From assembly GCF_016820585.1 (NCBI RefSeq), contig NZ_JADHDX010000008.1, positions 80,061 through 144,060 on the forward strand: a stretch of DNA of 64,000 nucleotides. Reading direction: 5' to 3'. The position numbers and the translations under genes are program-made. Of this stretch, positions 17,657 through 25,305 are shown in pieces. This DNA comes from Arthrobacter beigongshangensis. GTDB lineage: Bacteria; Bacillota; Bacilli; Bacillales_A; Planococcaceae. Each line of letters begins with the position of its first letter. Positions within the stretch are counted from its first letter, which is position 1. Below the pieces are notes generated by a model, which saw only the letters and a program-made list of their open reading frames with translations, was not told the DNA's origin and ran no database searches.

Positions 17657-18877
17657 TTATTCACTCTGAACATGACCTCTCACAAACACCATATAAATAA
17701 CGGTGGCCATTACACTACAAACAGCAATCACAATGCCCATCGGCCAAGCCGTTTGATCCCCTGCGATACCGACAATTGGTGCAACAATAGCCCCTCCGAT
17801 AAATGGCAGTAATCCAAGAAATGCAGAAGCACTCCCCGCCGATTTCCCCTGACTTTGCATACCAATCGAAAATGACATCGTTCCCACCATTCCTACACTG
17901 GACACGACTAAAAAGAGCGCAACGGCCATCGCAAGTAGTGGTAGATCATTGAGTACAACAAATACAAGCAGGACGCTACCAGCAAGCGAAATCATAATCC
18001 CTGTAAATAGTAGTTTCACCTCATTTACCTTACCCGATAATCGACCTGCTAGCTGTGCGGCAATAATAATACCGACACCGTTGGCCGCAAATAACATGGA
18101 AAATTGTTGCGGTGTGACCTCATAGATGTTTTGCAACACAAAAGGGGAACCGGCAATATAGGCAAACATGCCTGTTGAGACAAATGCCTGTGTAAATGCA
18201 GCCCCCATGAACACACGATTGGCAAATAAACTCCTAAACGCTTTGAAGACAGCTAGCAGACTTCCTTCTGAGCGATTTTCTTCTGGCAACGTTTCTGGTA
18301 AAAAGAAGAAGACTGCGGTAAACATAACTAAACCGATAATACCTAAAATGATAAATACACTAGTCCATGACGCAAAGTTTAAAATGATACCGCCAGAAAT
18401 AGGCGCTAAGATTGGCGCTGCTCCATTGACGAGCGCTAGTAAAGCGATAAATTTCGTTAACTCTGTTCCCGAATACATATCACGGGCAGATGCTCGAGCA
18501 ATGACAATTCCAGCTGCTCCTGTCAATCCTTGAACAAAACGCAAGCCGATAAACACCCATATACTTGGACTAAATGCACAAAGTACCGACGCGATGGCGT
18601 AAATGATAAGCGTCAGCACAAGAGGCTTCCGTCTACCTCGAATATCACTTAACGGACCAAATATCAGCTGACCGATTGCTAGCCCTAATAGGCAGGCAGT
18701 CAAGCTCAATTGTGCAAGAGACGTCGTTGCTTGTAAATCTTCCGCTACGATAGGAAGTGCTGGTAAATACATATCCAATGATAAAGGGCCAAAAGCTGTC
18801 AACGAGCCCAGTATAAGAATGACCCACAGCTTGCCTACTGATTTTGAGTTAGTAACTTGATTGTTCATTGCTTTCAT
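17657..18877 (-). CDS. Bcr/CflA-type multidrug efflux MFS transporter
   Basis: About 406 residues, 12 membrane segments. Landmarks of the Bcr/CflA drug:H+ antiporters: FGPLSLDMYLPALP near residue 30 and the loop GPLSDIRGRRKPL near 75. Probable role: export of drugs or small metabolites. A reading beginning further upstream at 18919 has no ribosome site; ATG 18877 (MKAMNNQ) is preferred, with moderate certainty. A striking group of hairpins lies in its 5' region. Confidence 0.85.
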   Translation of the reverse strand: MKAMNNQVTNSKSVGKLWVILILGSLTAFGPLSLDMYLPALPIVAEDLQATTSLAQLSLTACLLGLAIGQLIFGPLSDIRGRRKPLVLTLIIYAIASVLCAFSPSIWVFIGLRFVQGLTGAAGIVIARASARDMYSGTELTKFIALLALVNGAAPILAPISGGIILNFASWTSVFIILGIIGLVMFTAVFFFLPETLPEENRSEGSLLAVFKAFRSLFANRVFMGAAFTQAFVSTGMFAYIAGSPFVLQNIYEVTPQQFSMLFAANGVGIIIAAQLAGRLSGKVNEVKLLFTGIMISLAGSVLLVFVVLNDLPLLAMAVALFLVVSSVGMVGTMSFSIGMQSQGKSAGSASAFLGLLPFIGGAIVAPIVGIAGDQTAWPMGIVIAVCSVMATVIYMVFVRGHVQSE

Positions 18878-18923
18878 TCCAGCACAGACATCCTTTCTTC
18901 CCCACCCTATAACACCCACGTAA

Positions 18924-19050
18924 AATAAAAAAAGACCCGATTGCCAATCGAACAGCGAAGGGTTCGATTGGCCTTAATTTCTGCGCCTTCTGCAGAAATT
19001 AAGGCCAATATTTAAACCTAGGCGAACCTTAGTCGCCTAGGTCTTTATTT
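18924..19050 (-). ncRNA. Three-hairpin structured element, candidate RNA or leader
   Basis: Three strong stem-loops follow each other: CCAATCGAAC/GTTCGATTGG (18944-18971), an 18-bp perfect stem ATTGGCCTTAATTTCTGC/GCAGAAATTAAGGCCAAT (18967-19009), and ACCTAGGCGA/TCGCCTAGGT (19016-19042). Outer sequences AAATAAAGACC and GGTCTTTTTTTATTT can pair and close the whole as a cloverleaf, ending in a T-run on the minus strand. Stems 1 and 2 share five bases and so are mutually exclusive at their edge. It sits between the HD-GYP stop and the efflux gene: it may be a terminator, a regulatory leader or a separate RNA. Confidence 0.5.
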
Positions 19051-19992
19051 CCACTTAAACTGTTTTCTCTCCAATATTTCGATAAATGCATCGACGACTT
19101 CGGGATTGAACTGTGTCCCTTTTCCAGCCCTCAGTTCGTTTACGGCTTCCTTTACAGGATAGGCCTTCTTATAGGGACGGTCGGTTGTCATCGCGTCAAA
19201 AGCATCAACAACTGAAACTATAGCAGCTTCCAGTGCAATCTGGTCCCCCTTTAAACCATATGGATAACCCTTGCCATCATACCTTTCATGGTGTTGCTCA
19301 ACAATAAATGCAACATCTTTAAGCCATTCTACAGCATGTTCTCGTACCATTTTTGCGCCTTTCGTTGTATGAGATTTCATAATTTCCCATTCCTCTGCGG
19401 TTAGCTTCCCTGGCTTATTCAATATCTCCAACGGAACCGCTCGTTTTCCAATATCATGAAAATAGGCGCCCCACCTTAACACAATAAGACTTTGGGTATC
19501 CCCTGGCATTTCTAAATGCTTCCATACTTCAATTGTATAATTTTTAATACGATCACAATGATGATAGGTATAGCCGTCTAATAACTCAATTTCTTCAGCT
19601 TCTTTTTGAAGCATCTGCATCTCCAGAAAATGCGCTTCATAAGCCTCAGCATCTATTTTCAGTAAAAAAACAGCTTCTGTTTCTCCGTAAAAAGACACAG
19701 TTTCTTCGTAGGAGGAAGCGTCGATTACTTCACCAATTTCCAGCACACGACGAAATCCGTTTACCTCCATTTCCACATCGCCCTCAAGTAGCATATAAGA
19801 TTCACTTTTGAAACGCTCATCGTCATATTTCACCATGAAAAATTGGTTTTTATGTAATGTTAGAAGGGCATTCGACAACCCATCCCACCTTCCCAACAAA
19901 ATAATTTCAACGGAGCTAAGGCGCAAGGTTGGATTTCCATCTTCTGTATAATTAACGAATGACTTGTTTAAATGGGTTATCATATATTCCAC
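19045..19992 (-). CDS. HD-GYP domain protein with N-terminal sensor-like domain
   Basis: 315 residues. Residues about 30-115 resemble a cupin/cyclic-nucleotide-binding-like beta barrel. Residues 140-310 are an HD-GYP domain with HD at 179-180 (FHDIGK) and HHERYDGKGYP at 234-244. HD-GYP proteins are metal-dependent phosphodiesterases, usually for cyclic di-GMP; the full HHE...GYP motif predicts activity. No GGDEF domain is fused. The ligand of the N-terminal domain is unknown. Confidence 0.82.
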   Translation of the reverse strand: MEYMITHLNKSFVNYTEDGNPTLRLSSVEIILLGRWDGLSNALLTLHKNQFFMVKYDDERFKSESYMLLEGDVEMEVNGFRRVLEIGEVIDASSYEETVSFYGETEAVFLLKIDAEAYEAHFLEMQMLQKEAEEIELLDGYTYHHCDRIKNYTIEVWKHLEMPGDTQSLIVLRWGAYFHDIGKRAVPLEILNKPGKLTAEEWEIMKSHTTKGAKMVREHAVEWLKDVAFIVEQHHERYDGKGYPYGLKGDQIALEAAIVSVVDAFDAMTTDRPYKKAYPVKEAVNELRAGKGTQFNPEVVDAFIEILERKQFKWK

Positions 19993-20104
19993 CCTCTAAA
20001 TTATTTAGTGACTATATACTCAAGGAGTTTCTCAATTATAGCAATAGTCACTCTACTTATCTAGACTATTTCCTCTTTATTAGTTGTTTTTCAATTTAAT
20101 TGTC

Positions 20105-20132
20105 GTAATTCTAAACAATTGTTTAGAATTAC
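20105..20132. repeat. 28-bp perfect palindrome in a gene-free stretch
   Basis: GTAATTCTAAACAA followed by its exact reverse complement with no loop. It lies in a 255-base AT-rich stretch between the HD-GYP gene start and the floT terminator, about 115 bases upstream of the HD-GYP ATG. It could be an operator or a cruciform; nothing else is seen in this gap. Confidence 0.55.
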
Positions 20133-20247
20133 ATTGTCTTTTTCCTAAACAAAAAGCTCTATGTACATAAAAGAATCTTCTAATGAAAATAGATAAAAAA
20201 ACTCTCATACCATAGATAGCCAGGTTAACTTTCCAGGTAATATCTCT

Positions 20248-20288
20248 ACAAAAAGAGTCCACACGTAACACTTACGCATGGACTCTTT
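20248..20288 (-). terminator. Terminator of the flotillin operon
   Basis: AAAGAGTCCA pairs with TGGACTCTTT around a 17-base loop; minus-strand T-run follows, 10 bases after the floT stop. Confidence 0.9.
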
Positions 20289-20298
20289 CTTCTTCAAT

Positions 20299-21849
20299 TT
20301 ATTCTGCTACGTCAGCTACTACTTCTTTTTCAACAAGCTGTTTCGAATTTGCTGCCTTCACTTCGTTCGTTAGCTGATCAATGCTCGGACGAATCGTTCC
20401 TTTTCCAGAATAATTCTCCAGCATTTCCTTCACGTCAATGCCTGAGGAGGCTTTCAATGTTTCCTGTAGCGTAGACATTAAGTTCGTTGCATACGACGTT
20501 ACTTTATTTGCACCGCCGCCTTCGCCACCACCTGTGTCAACAACAGTAATTTTATCGATGTTAGACAATGGACTTGCAATTTCCTTCGCATATTCTGGTA
20601 GCATTTTAACAATCATATCAAGCATCGCGGCTTGCCCGTATTGTTCAAAGGCTTCGGCAATTTTACGTTTCGCTTCGGCCTCTGCAAGACCTTTCAGACG
20701 AATAATATCTGCCTCAGATTCCCCTTGTGCACGCTGAGAATCGGCTTTTGCCTGCCCATCAAGACGGACTTTTTCTGCATCCGCCGTCGCACGCGCTTCA
20801 ATACGATACTTTTCAGCATCTGCTTCTGTAATTTGCTTAGATTTTTCAGCTTCCGCATTTTGCTCAATCGCATAACGATCCGCATCCGCTTTTTTCTTCA
20901 CTTCAGAATCATATTGTTTCTCACGACGTAAAATCTCTTTCTCTTCCAGCTCAATTTGCTTTTGACGCTCGATAATTTGAATTTGCATTTCCTGTTCCAT
21001 AACTTCCTGCTTGGAAACTGCTGTTTGCAATTCATACGCTTGGTCAGCACGTGCTTTCGCCACATCTTGCTCTCGGCGGTACTCCGCCACTTTCAATAGA
21101 TTCTCTTTTTCAGCTTCTGCAATTTCAGTTGCACGCTCGATTTCTGCTTTTTGTGCTTCTTTAGAGGCTTCCGCATTTTTAATACGTGTTTCTTTTTCGG
21201 CTTCAACCGTAGCGATATCTGCATCACGTTTTACTTGCGCAATACGCGGCTTCCCTAGTGAGTCTAGGTAACCATTTTTATCGCGTACATCTTTAATCGT
21301 AAATGAAACGATAACAAGCCCCATTTTTGATAGATCCTGCGAAGCGACACGTTGCACTTCCTGCGAGAACATATCTCGGTTTTTATAAATCTCTTCAACG
21401 GTCATAGAACCTAAAATCGAACGCAAATGACCTTCCAATACTTCCTTCGCTTCGTTTTCGCGGTCTACTTTAGATTTCCCTAAAAACTGTTCGGCAGCTG
21501 TCGCAATTTCCGAGATTGAACCACCGATTTTAATAATCGCCGTTCCGTCTGCCATAACCGGAACACCCTGCTCCGTATACACTTCCGGCGTCGTCACTTC
21601 CAACTTGCTCGATAATAAGCTTAGTGGCGTTGCCTGTTGGAATACCGGTAACACGAATGTCCCGCCACCACGGATGATTTTAATGCGATTACCCGACTCA
21701 TCCGTATGTACATTTTTCGCTCCTAAATAACTCCCTGTCACAATCAATGCTTCATCTGGTCCAACTGTCTTATACTTCGATACATAAACAAGAATGACTG
21801 CCAACAAAACAAACGCGACGACTCCAAGCGCAATCCAAATTCCCATCAT
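20299..21849 (-). CDS. floT: Flotillin FloT (YuaG)
   Basis: 516 residues, as in B. subtilis FloT (509). An N-terminal hydrophobic hairpin anchor (residues 3-24) is followed by an SPFH/band-7 domain (about 30-200), then a long Ala/Glu-rich coiled coil (about 215-400) and a C-terminal region with a Gly-rich linker. Flotillins scaffold membrane microdomains and affect fluidity, secretion and signalling. The gene is downstream of a yuaF/NfeD homologue, the usual partner. A dispersed repeat has been inserted between the two genes, so co-transcription must cross it. Confidence 0.92.
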   Translation of the reverse strand: MMGIWIALGVVAFVLLAVILVYVSKYKTVGPDEALIVTGSYLGAKNVHTDESGNRIKIIRGGGTFVLPVFQQATPLSLLSSKLEVTTPEVYTEQGVPVMADGTAIIKIGGSISEIATAAEQFLGKSKVDRENEAKEVLEGHLRSILGSMTVEEIYKNRDMFSQEVQRVASQDLSKMGLVIVSFTIKDVRDKNGYLDSLGKPRIAQVKRDADIATVEAEKETRIKNAEASKEAQKAEIERATEIAEAEKENLLKVAEYRREQDVAKARADQAYELQTAVSKQEVMEQEMQIQIIERQKQIELEEKEILRREKQYDSEVKKKADADRYAIEQNAEAEKSKQITEADAEKYRIEARATADAEKVRLDGQAKADSQRAQGESEADIIRLKGLAEAEAKRKIAEAFEQYGQAAMLDMIVKMLPEYAKEIASPLSNIDKITVVDTGGGEGGGANKVTSYATNLMSTLQETLKASSGIDVKEMLENYSGKGTIRPSIDQLTNEVKAANSKQLVEKEVVADVAE

Positions 21850-21866
21850 TTTTCCCCCTTTAAATT

Positions 21867-22066
21867 AATTATCAATTGCGCCTCGGCGTAATTGCGTCCA
21901 GATTTTTTCGAGCTCGCTCGAAAAGCTCCCTTAAAAATCTGTGACATCCGCCGGAGGCTTCAACTTAATTCAGCTTAAGTTCGAAACCCCACTGAATTAA
22001 GTGCATTTTCAGCGTTCAACCCGCCACTTATGAGAGTGGTGGACTTTTGCTGAATTTAGTTGAAGC
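21867..22066 (-). repeat. Dispersed repeat family A, inverted copy between yuaF and floT
   Basis: Read on the minus strand it has the same order of blocks as copy 1: ATTCAGCAAAA, GATGTCACAGATTTT, a GAGCGAGCTC-type palindrome flanked by AGATTTTT/AAAAATCT, then GACGCAATTACGCCGAGGCG and CAATTGAT. It fills nearly the whole 206-base gap between the two flotillin-operon genes and even overlaps the last codons of the yuaF homologue (ACTAAATTCAGCA). The central part is diverged from the other copies. Confidence 0.7.
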
Positions 22067-22589
22067 GAAATGGCTCATACTCCTTGACGATAAATGACCC
22101 ATTCTTCACTTCCATAATAAGCACTTCTTTTCCATACTCAATTGCCGTGTTTTCATATCCTACTGCCCTCTTCGATAAAATCCCACTCACTGTTTCGATG
22201 ACAATTTCACCGAAGCCACCTATCGGCACAGGGACAATCACTTTAGCAACCTGCCCCACTAGCGACTCATCGGTATAAGCAAGTGATACTTCTGCCGACC
22301 TTATTGGAAGCAGTACAAAAACATACAACAAGAAATCGAGTACAGCTGCAATAACTAACGCGATTACGATAATAATTCCACTGTTCAAGGCTGTAACAAG
22401 CTCCAGTATATAACCAGCGGCGGCAGTAAGTGTTATAAATGCAAGCACAACTGCTGGATCCAACAACGGACTTACCTCACCAATACCTTCTGCCATGTCA
22501 CTGAAAAAGAGGTACAGCACCGTCGCAAGGCCCGCAACGATCAATACAACCAAATACACTTGCACAATCGGCATCCCAAACAGCTCCAT
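22056..22589 (-). CDS. yuaF: NfeD-family membrane protein, YuaF-like
   Basis: 177 residues, matching YuaF (174). Three to four hydrophobic segments occupy residues 8-105, followed by a soluble OB-fold (about 115-175). NfeD proteins pair with SPFH proteins, and YuaF is encoded with FloT in B. subtilis. The GGAGGTGAT site 3-10 bases before ATG 22589 rules out the longer reading to 22655. First gene of the operon, with a near-consensus SigW promoter just upstream. The C-terminal codons overlap repeat family A. Confidence 0.87.
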   Translation of the reverse strand: MELFGMPIVQVYLVVLIVAGLATVLYLFFSDMAEGIGEVSPLLDPAVVLAFITLTAAAGYILELVTALNSGIIIVIALVIAAVLDFLLYVFVLLPIRSAEVSLAYTDESLVGQVAKVIVPVPIGGFGEIVIETVSGILSKRAVGYENTAIEYGKEVLIMEVKNGSFIVKEYEPFRFN

Positions 22590-22628
22590 TCCATCACCTC
22601 CACTTCCACTTTTTTGCCTTACTATATA

Positions 22629-22654
22629 TACGGGCAGTTTTGGAATAAGTTTCA
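22629..22654 (-). promoter_or_regulatory. SigW-type promoter of yuaF-floT
   Basis: Minus strand: TGAAAC, 16-base spacer, CGTATA; 40 bases before the yuaF ATG. This is the consensus for SigW (TGAAAC-N16-CGTA), and the B. subtilis yuaF-floT-yuaI operon is a SigW target. The match is seen; use by SigW is inferred. Confidence 0.8.
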
Positions 22655-22803
22655 ATTTGCTAACAAATTAATTTTTTCTTCTCTAATCCGTGGTGGAAGT
22701 AACTGGGCACCGTATATTTTGTTACTTTTTTTCAGAAAGGGTACGCTAAAGAAGTGCATTCCTATTGCCGAATTATCACTTTCCAAAAGAGCAACCCTAT
22801 TTT

Positions 22804-22875
22804 CGTAAAAGTTTTGTTAAGTTTGTGTAAATGTCGTCGAATTTTGTCCCATTTTTAAATAGTCTTTGCTATGAT
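22804..22875 (+). promoter_or_regulatory. Pho-box-like repeats and -10 element upstream of DUF47-pit
   Basis: Three direct repeats CGTAAA-N5-TGTTAA-N5-TGTAAA (22804-22831), spaced exactly 11 bases, are the reverse complement of the PhoP consensus TT(A/T/C)ACA-N5. A -10 element TATGAT is at 22870-22875 without a good -35, as is usual for activated promoters. Regulation by PhoP is inferred only from pattern and gene content. Confidence 0.5.
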
Positions 22876-22922
22876 AAGCAAGTTCATTAATTTATTTCCG
22901 GAGACGGATGGAGGCATAATCA

Positions 22923-23543
22923 ATGTTAAACCCACGAAAAACCGATCCTTTCTTCACAGCACTGTTAACAATTGCAGAAAATGTGCAAGAAGCAGTCCAT
23001 TATGCAGATGACTTTAAAGTCGCTACTGTTGCTGACCTAAAAGAAGTGAGCATTAAGCTCAAAATTTACGAGACAGAAGGCGACACACTTATTCACGAAC
23101 TCATTACGAAGCTCAATAAGTCCTTCATGACACCAATTGAACGTGAAGATATTTTGCAACTGGCGATTAAGATGGACGATGTCCTCGATGGTGTTGAGCA
23201 TTTTGCAGCACATCTTGAAATGTTCTCTCTTATAGAAATAGACGAGTATGTGCAGAAATTCATGGAAAACATTGTGAAGAGTACAGATGAAATTGTGAAA
23301 GCGATGAAGTTACTTGCAAGAAAGAAATTGGAAGCGATGCGTGATCATGCCGTACTCATCAAAGAATACGAACGGATTTGCGACGAGGTGTTTCGTACAT
23401 CTATCAAACAGCTTTTCATTAATGAAAAAGATCCAATCCGCATTATCCAATTCAAAGACATTTACGAGCAACTTGAAGATATCGCAGATTACTGCCAAGA
23501 CGTTGCAAATACAATAGAAACAATCATTATGCGCAACGCATAA
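22923..23543 (+). CDS. ykaA: DUF47 family protein (YkaA-like, PhoU-related)
   Basis: 206 residues, all-helical, PhoU-like fold. Features include the acidic metal-binding segment KMDDVLDGVEHFAAHLE near residue 78 and EQLEDIADYCQDVANTIE near 185, typical of DUF47. Members are encoded next to Pit transporters and are thought to regulate low-affinity phosphate uptake. The ATG follows GGAGG. The pit gene starts 12 bases after the stop. Confidence 0.9.
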   Translation: MLNPRKTDPFFTALLTIAENVQEAVHYADDFKVATVADLKEVSIKLKIYETEGDTLIHELITKLNKSFMTPIEREDILQLAIKMDDVLDGVEHFAAHLEMFSLIEIDEYVQKFMENIVKSTDEIVKAMKLLARKKLEAMRDHAVLIKEYERICDEVFRTSIKQLFINEKDPIRIIQFKDIYEQLEDIADYCQDVANTIETIIMRNA

Positions 23544-23554
23544 GGGGGAGAACT

Positions 23555-24553
23555 ATGGACATAATACTTTTCCTTACGATCATGGTTGTCGTGTTTGCGC
23601 TCGCATTCGATTTCATCAACGGGTTTCACGATACGGCTAACGCCATCGCTACATCCGTTTCTACGCGCGCGCTAAAACCACGAACTGCTATTTTCATGGC
23701 AGCTATCATGAACTTTGTCGGCGCACTCACATTTACCGGCGTCGCGAAAACGATTTCCAAAGACATTGTCGATCCATTCGTTCTTGATAATGGTTCGCTT
23801 GTTATCCTAGCGGCTCTTACAGCTGCTATCGCCTGGAATCTAATTACATGGTATTTCGGAATTCCATCAAGTTCCTCACATGCATTGATTGGATCCATCG
23901 CAGGTGCGGCTATTTCCGCTGCCGGATTTGGTATTTTGAATTACAATGGGTTCTTGAAAATCTTACAGGCACTCCTAATTTCTCCGTTTATCGCACTTGC
24001 GGGGGGATTCTTAATGATGACTCTGTTCAAGATTTTATTTAAAAACAGAAATCTATTCAAAGCAAATACCCGATTCCGCTATTTACAGATCGGTACGGCT
24101 GCACTACAAGCATTCACGCACGGTACAAACGATGCACAAAAAGCAATGGGGATTATTACGATGGCACTTATTGCCGCGGAACTGCAAGCAGGGGATGACA
24201 TCCAGCTGTGGGTCCGAATTGCCGCAGCTACTGCGATGGGGCTCGGGACGTCAATCGGTGGCTATAAAATTATTAAGACTGTCGGCGGTAAAATCATGAA
24301 AATCCGTCCAGTGAACGGTGCCGCAGCTGACTTATCATCTGCTATCATCATTTTCGGGGCAACACTTATTCACTTGCCAGTTAGTACGACTCACGTCATT
24401 TCTTCCGCAATTATGGGGGTAGGATCGGCACAGCGTGTGAAAGGCGTTAACTGGGGCGTTGCCCAAAAAATTGTTATGACATGGGTCATTACATTGCCAA
24501 TTTCAGCAACACTTGCTGCAATTGTCTATCAGGTTCTGAATTTGTTTTTTTAA
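23555..24553 (+). CDS. pit: Inorganic phosphate transporter, PiT family
   Basis: 332 residues, about 10 membrane segments. Contains the duplicated PiT signature: GFHDTANAIATS near residue 22 and GTNDAQKAMGI near 190. It imports phosphate (as a metal-phosphate complex) with protons. Co-transcribed with the DUF47 gene, as in the B. subtilis ykaA-pit pair. Confidence 0.93.
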   Translation: MDIILFLTIMVVVFALAFDFINGFHDTANAIATSVSTRALKPRTAIFMAAIMNFVGALTFTGVAKTISKDIVDPFVLDNGSLVILAALTAAIAWNLITWYFGIPSSSSHALIGSIAGAAISAAGFGILNYNGFLKILQALLISPFIALAGGFLMMTLFKILFKNRNLFKANTRFRYLQIGTAALQAFTHGTNDAQKAMGIITMALIAAELQAGDDIQLWVRIAAATAMGLGTSIGGYKIIKTVGGKIMKIRPVNGAAADLSSAIIIFGATLIHLPVSTTHVISSAIMGVGSAQRVKGVNWGVAQKIVMTWVITLPISATLAAIVYQVLNLFF

Positions 24554-24567
24554 ATTAATCATTTCAC

Positions 24568-24596
24568 TTGCATTCCCATTTAGGCTCTGCTATGAT
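24568..24596 (+). promoter_or_regulatory. SigA promoter of the cold-shock gene
   Basis: TTGCAT, 17-base spacer, TATGAT. Transcription would begin near 24603, giving a leader of about 108 bases, the long 5' untranslated region typical of cold-shock mRNAs. Confidence 0.8.
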
Positions 24597-24711
24597 AAAG
24601 AAGAATTATTTTTGTTCGGCGCGATGGTCTCGAATACATCTTGACCGCTTCAAGACTTGAGCAAGGATAGTAACACAATGTATGCACATAGCATACGAGG
24701 AGGAAACAAAC

Positions 24712-24912
24712 ATGGAACAAGGTAAAGTAAAATGGTTTAACGCAGAAAAAGGTTTTGGCTTCATCGAACGTGAAGATGGCGACGACGTATTCGTACACTT
24801 CTCAGCTATTCAAGGCGAAGGCTTCAAGTCTCTTGAAGAAGGCCAAGATGTAACGTTTGAAATCGAGCAAGGCCAACGTGGTCTTCAAGCTACAAACGTT
24901 AACAAAAACTAA
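24712..24912 (+). CDS. Cold-shock protein, CspA family
   Basis: 66 residues, one cold-shock domain with RNP1 KGFGFIE and RNP2 VFVHFS. It binds single-stranded RNA and DNA and acts as an RNA chaperone. The ATG at 24712 follows GAGGAGG; an upstream in-frame ATG at 24682 would add ten non-family residues and is rejected. Long leader and own promoter; a terminator follows. Confidence 0.93.
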   Translation: MEQGKVKWFNAEKGFGFIEREDGDDVFVHFSAIQGEGFKSLEEGQDVTFEIEQGQRGLQATNVNKN

Positions 24913-24928
24913 TTTTAATTAACCATTC

Positions 24929-24960
24929 AAAACCCAATCCTTTCGAGGATTGGGTTTTTT
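24929..24960 (+). terminator. Terminator of the cold-shock gene
   Basis: AAAACCCAATCC-TTTCGA-GGATTGGGTTTTTT, a perfect stem with T-run. Confidence 0.95.
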
Positions 24961-24965
24961 CTTTG

Positions 24966-25120
24966 TTCCTACAAGTCCTTTCGTTACCGTGACAGTTTGA
25001 CTAATTCCTCTTACAGTTTTCCCTTTCCGCATGATAATTCAGCTATTTCTACTTATAATTTCCTGATAAAAGACATCCCCAACATTTTCCGTTATGATAG
25101 AAGAATAGTATTATCTTCAT
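24966..25120. other. Gene-free spacer after the cold-shock gene
   Basis: About 155 bases between the cold-shock terminator and repeat family A copy 2; no gene or convincing promoter seen. Confidence 0.4.
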
Positions 25121-25283
25121 TCAGCAAATAACTTTGTACTGAAAGAGAAGCGTCGGCTACAGAAGACTCCAAAGAAGGATGCAGTTCAATCCTTCCCCGA
25201 TATCACAGATTTTGAAAAGAGTGAATTGAGCTTTGCTCAACTCAAAATCTAAACGTGATTACGCCAAGACGTAATTGATTCTT
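25121..25283 (+). repeat. Dispersed repeat family A, short copy upstream of the MMPL gene
   Basis: Same order as copy 1 but missing the middle: ATTCAGCAAATAACTTTGT, GAAGCGTCGGCTACAGAAG, AAGGATGCAGTTCAATCC, GATATCACAGATTTTGAA, a GAGC/GCTC palindrome flanked by GATTTTGA/TCAAAATC, then CGTGATTACGCCAAGACGTAATTGAT. It ends 20 bases before the MMPL ATG, so the MMPL promoter must be inside or upstream of the repeat. Confidence 0.75.
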
Positions 25284-25305
25284 ACATACTGAAAGGATGG
25301 ATTGT

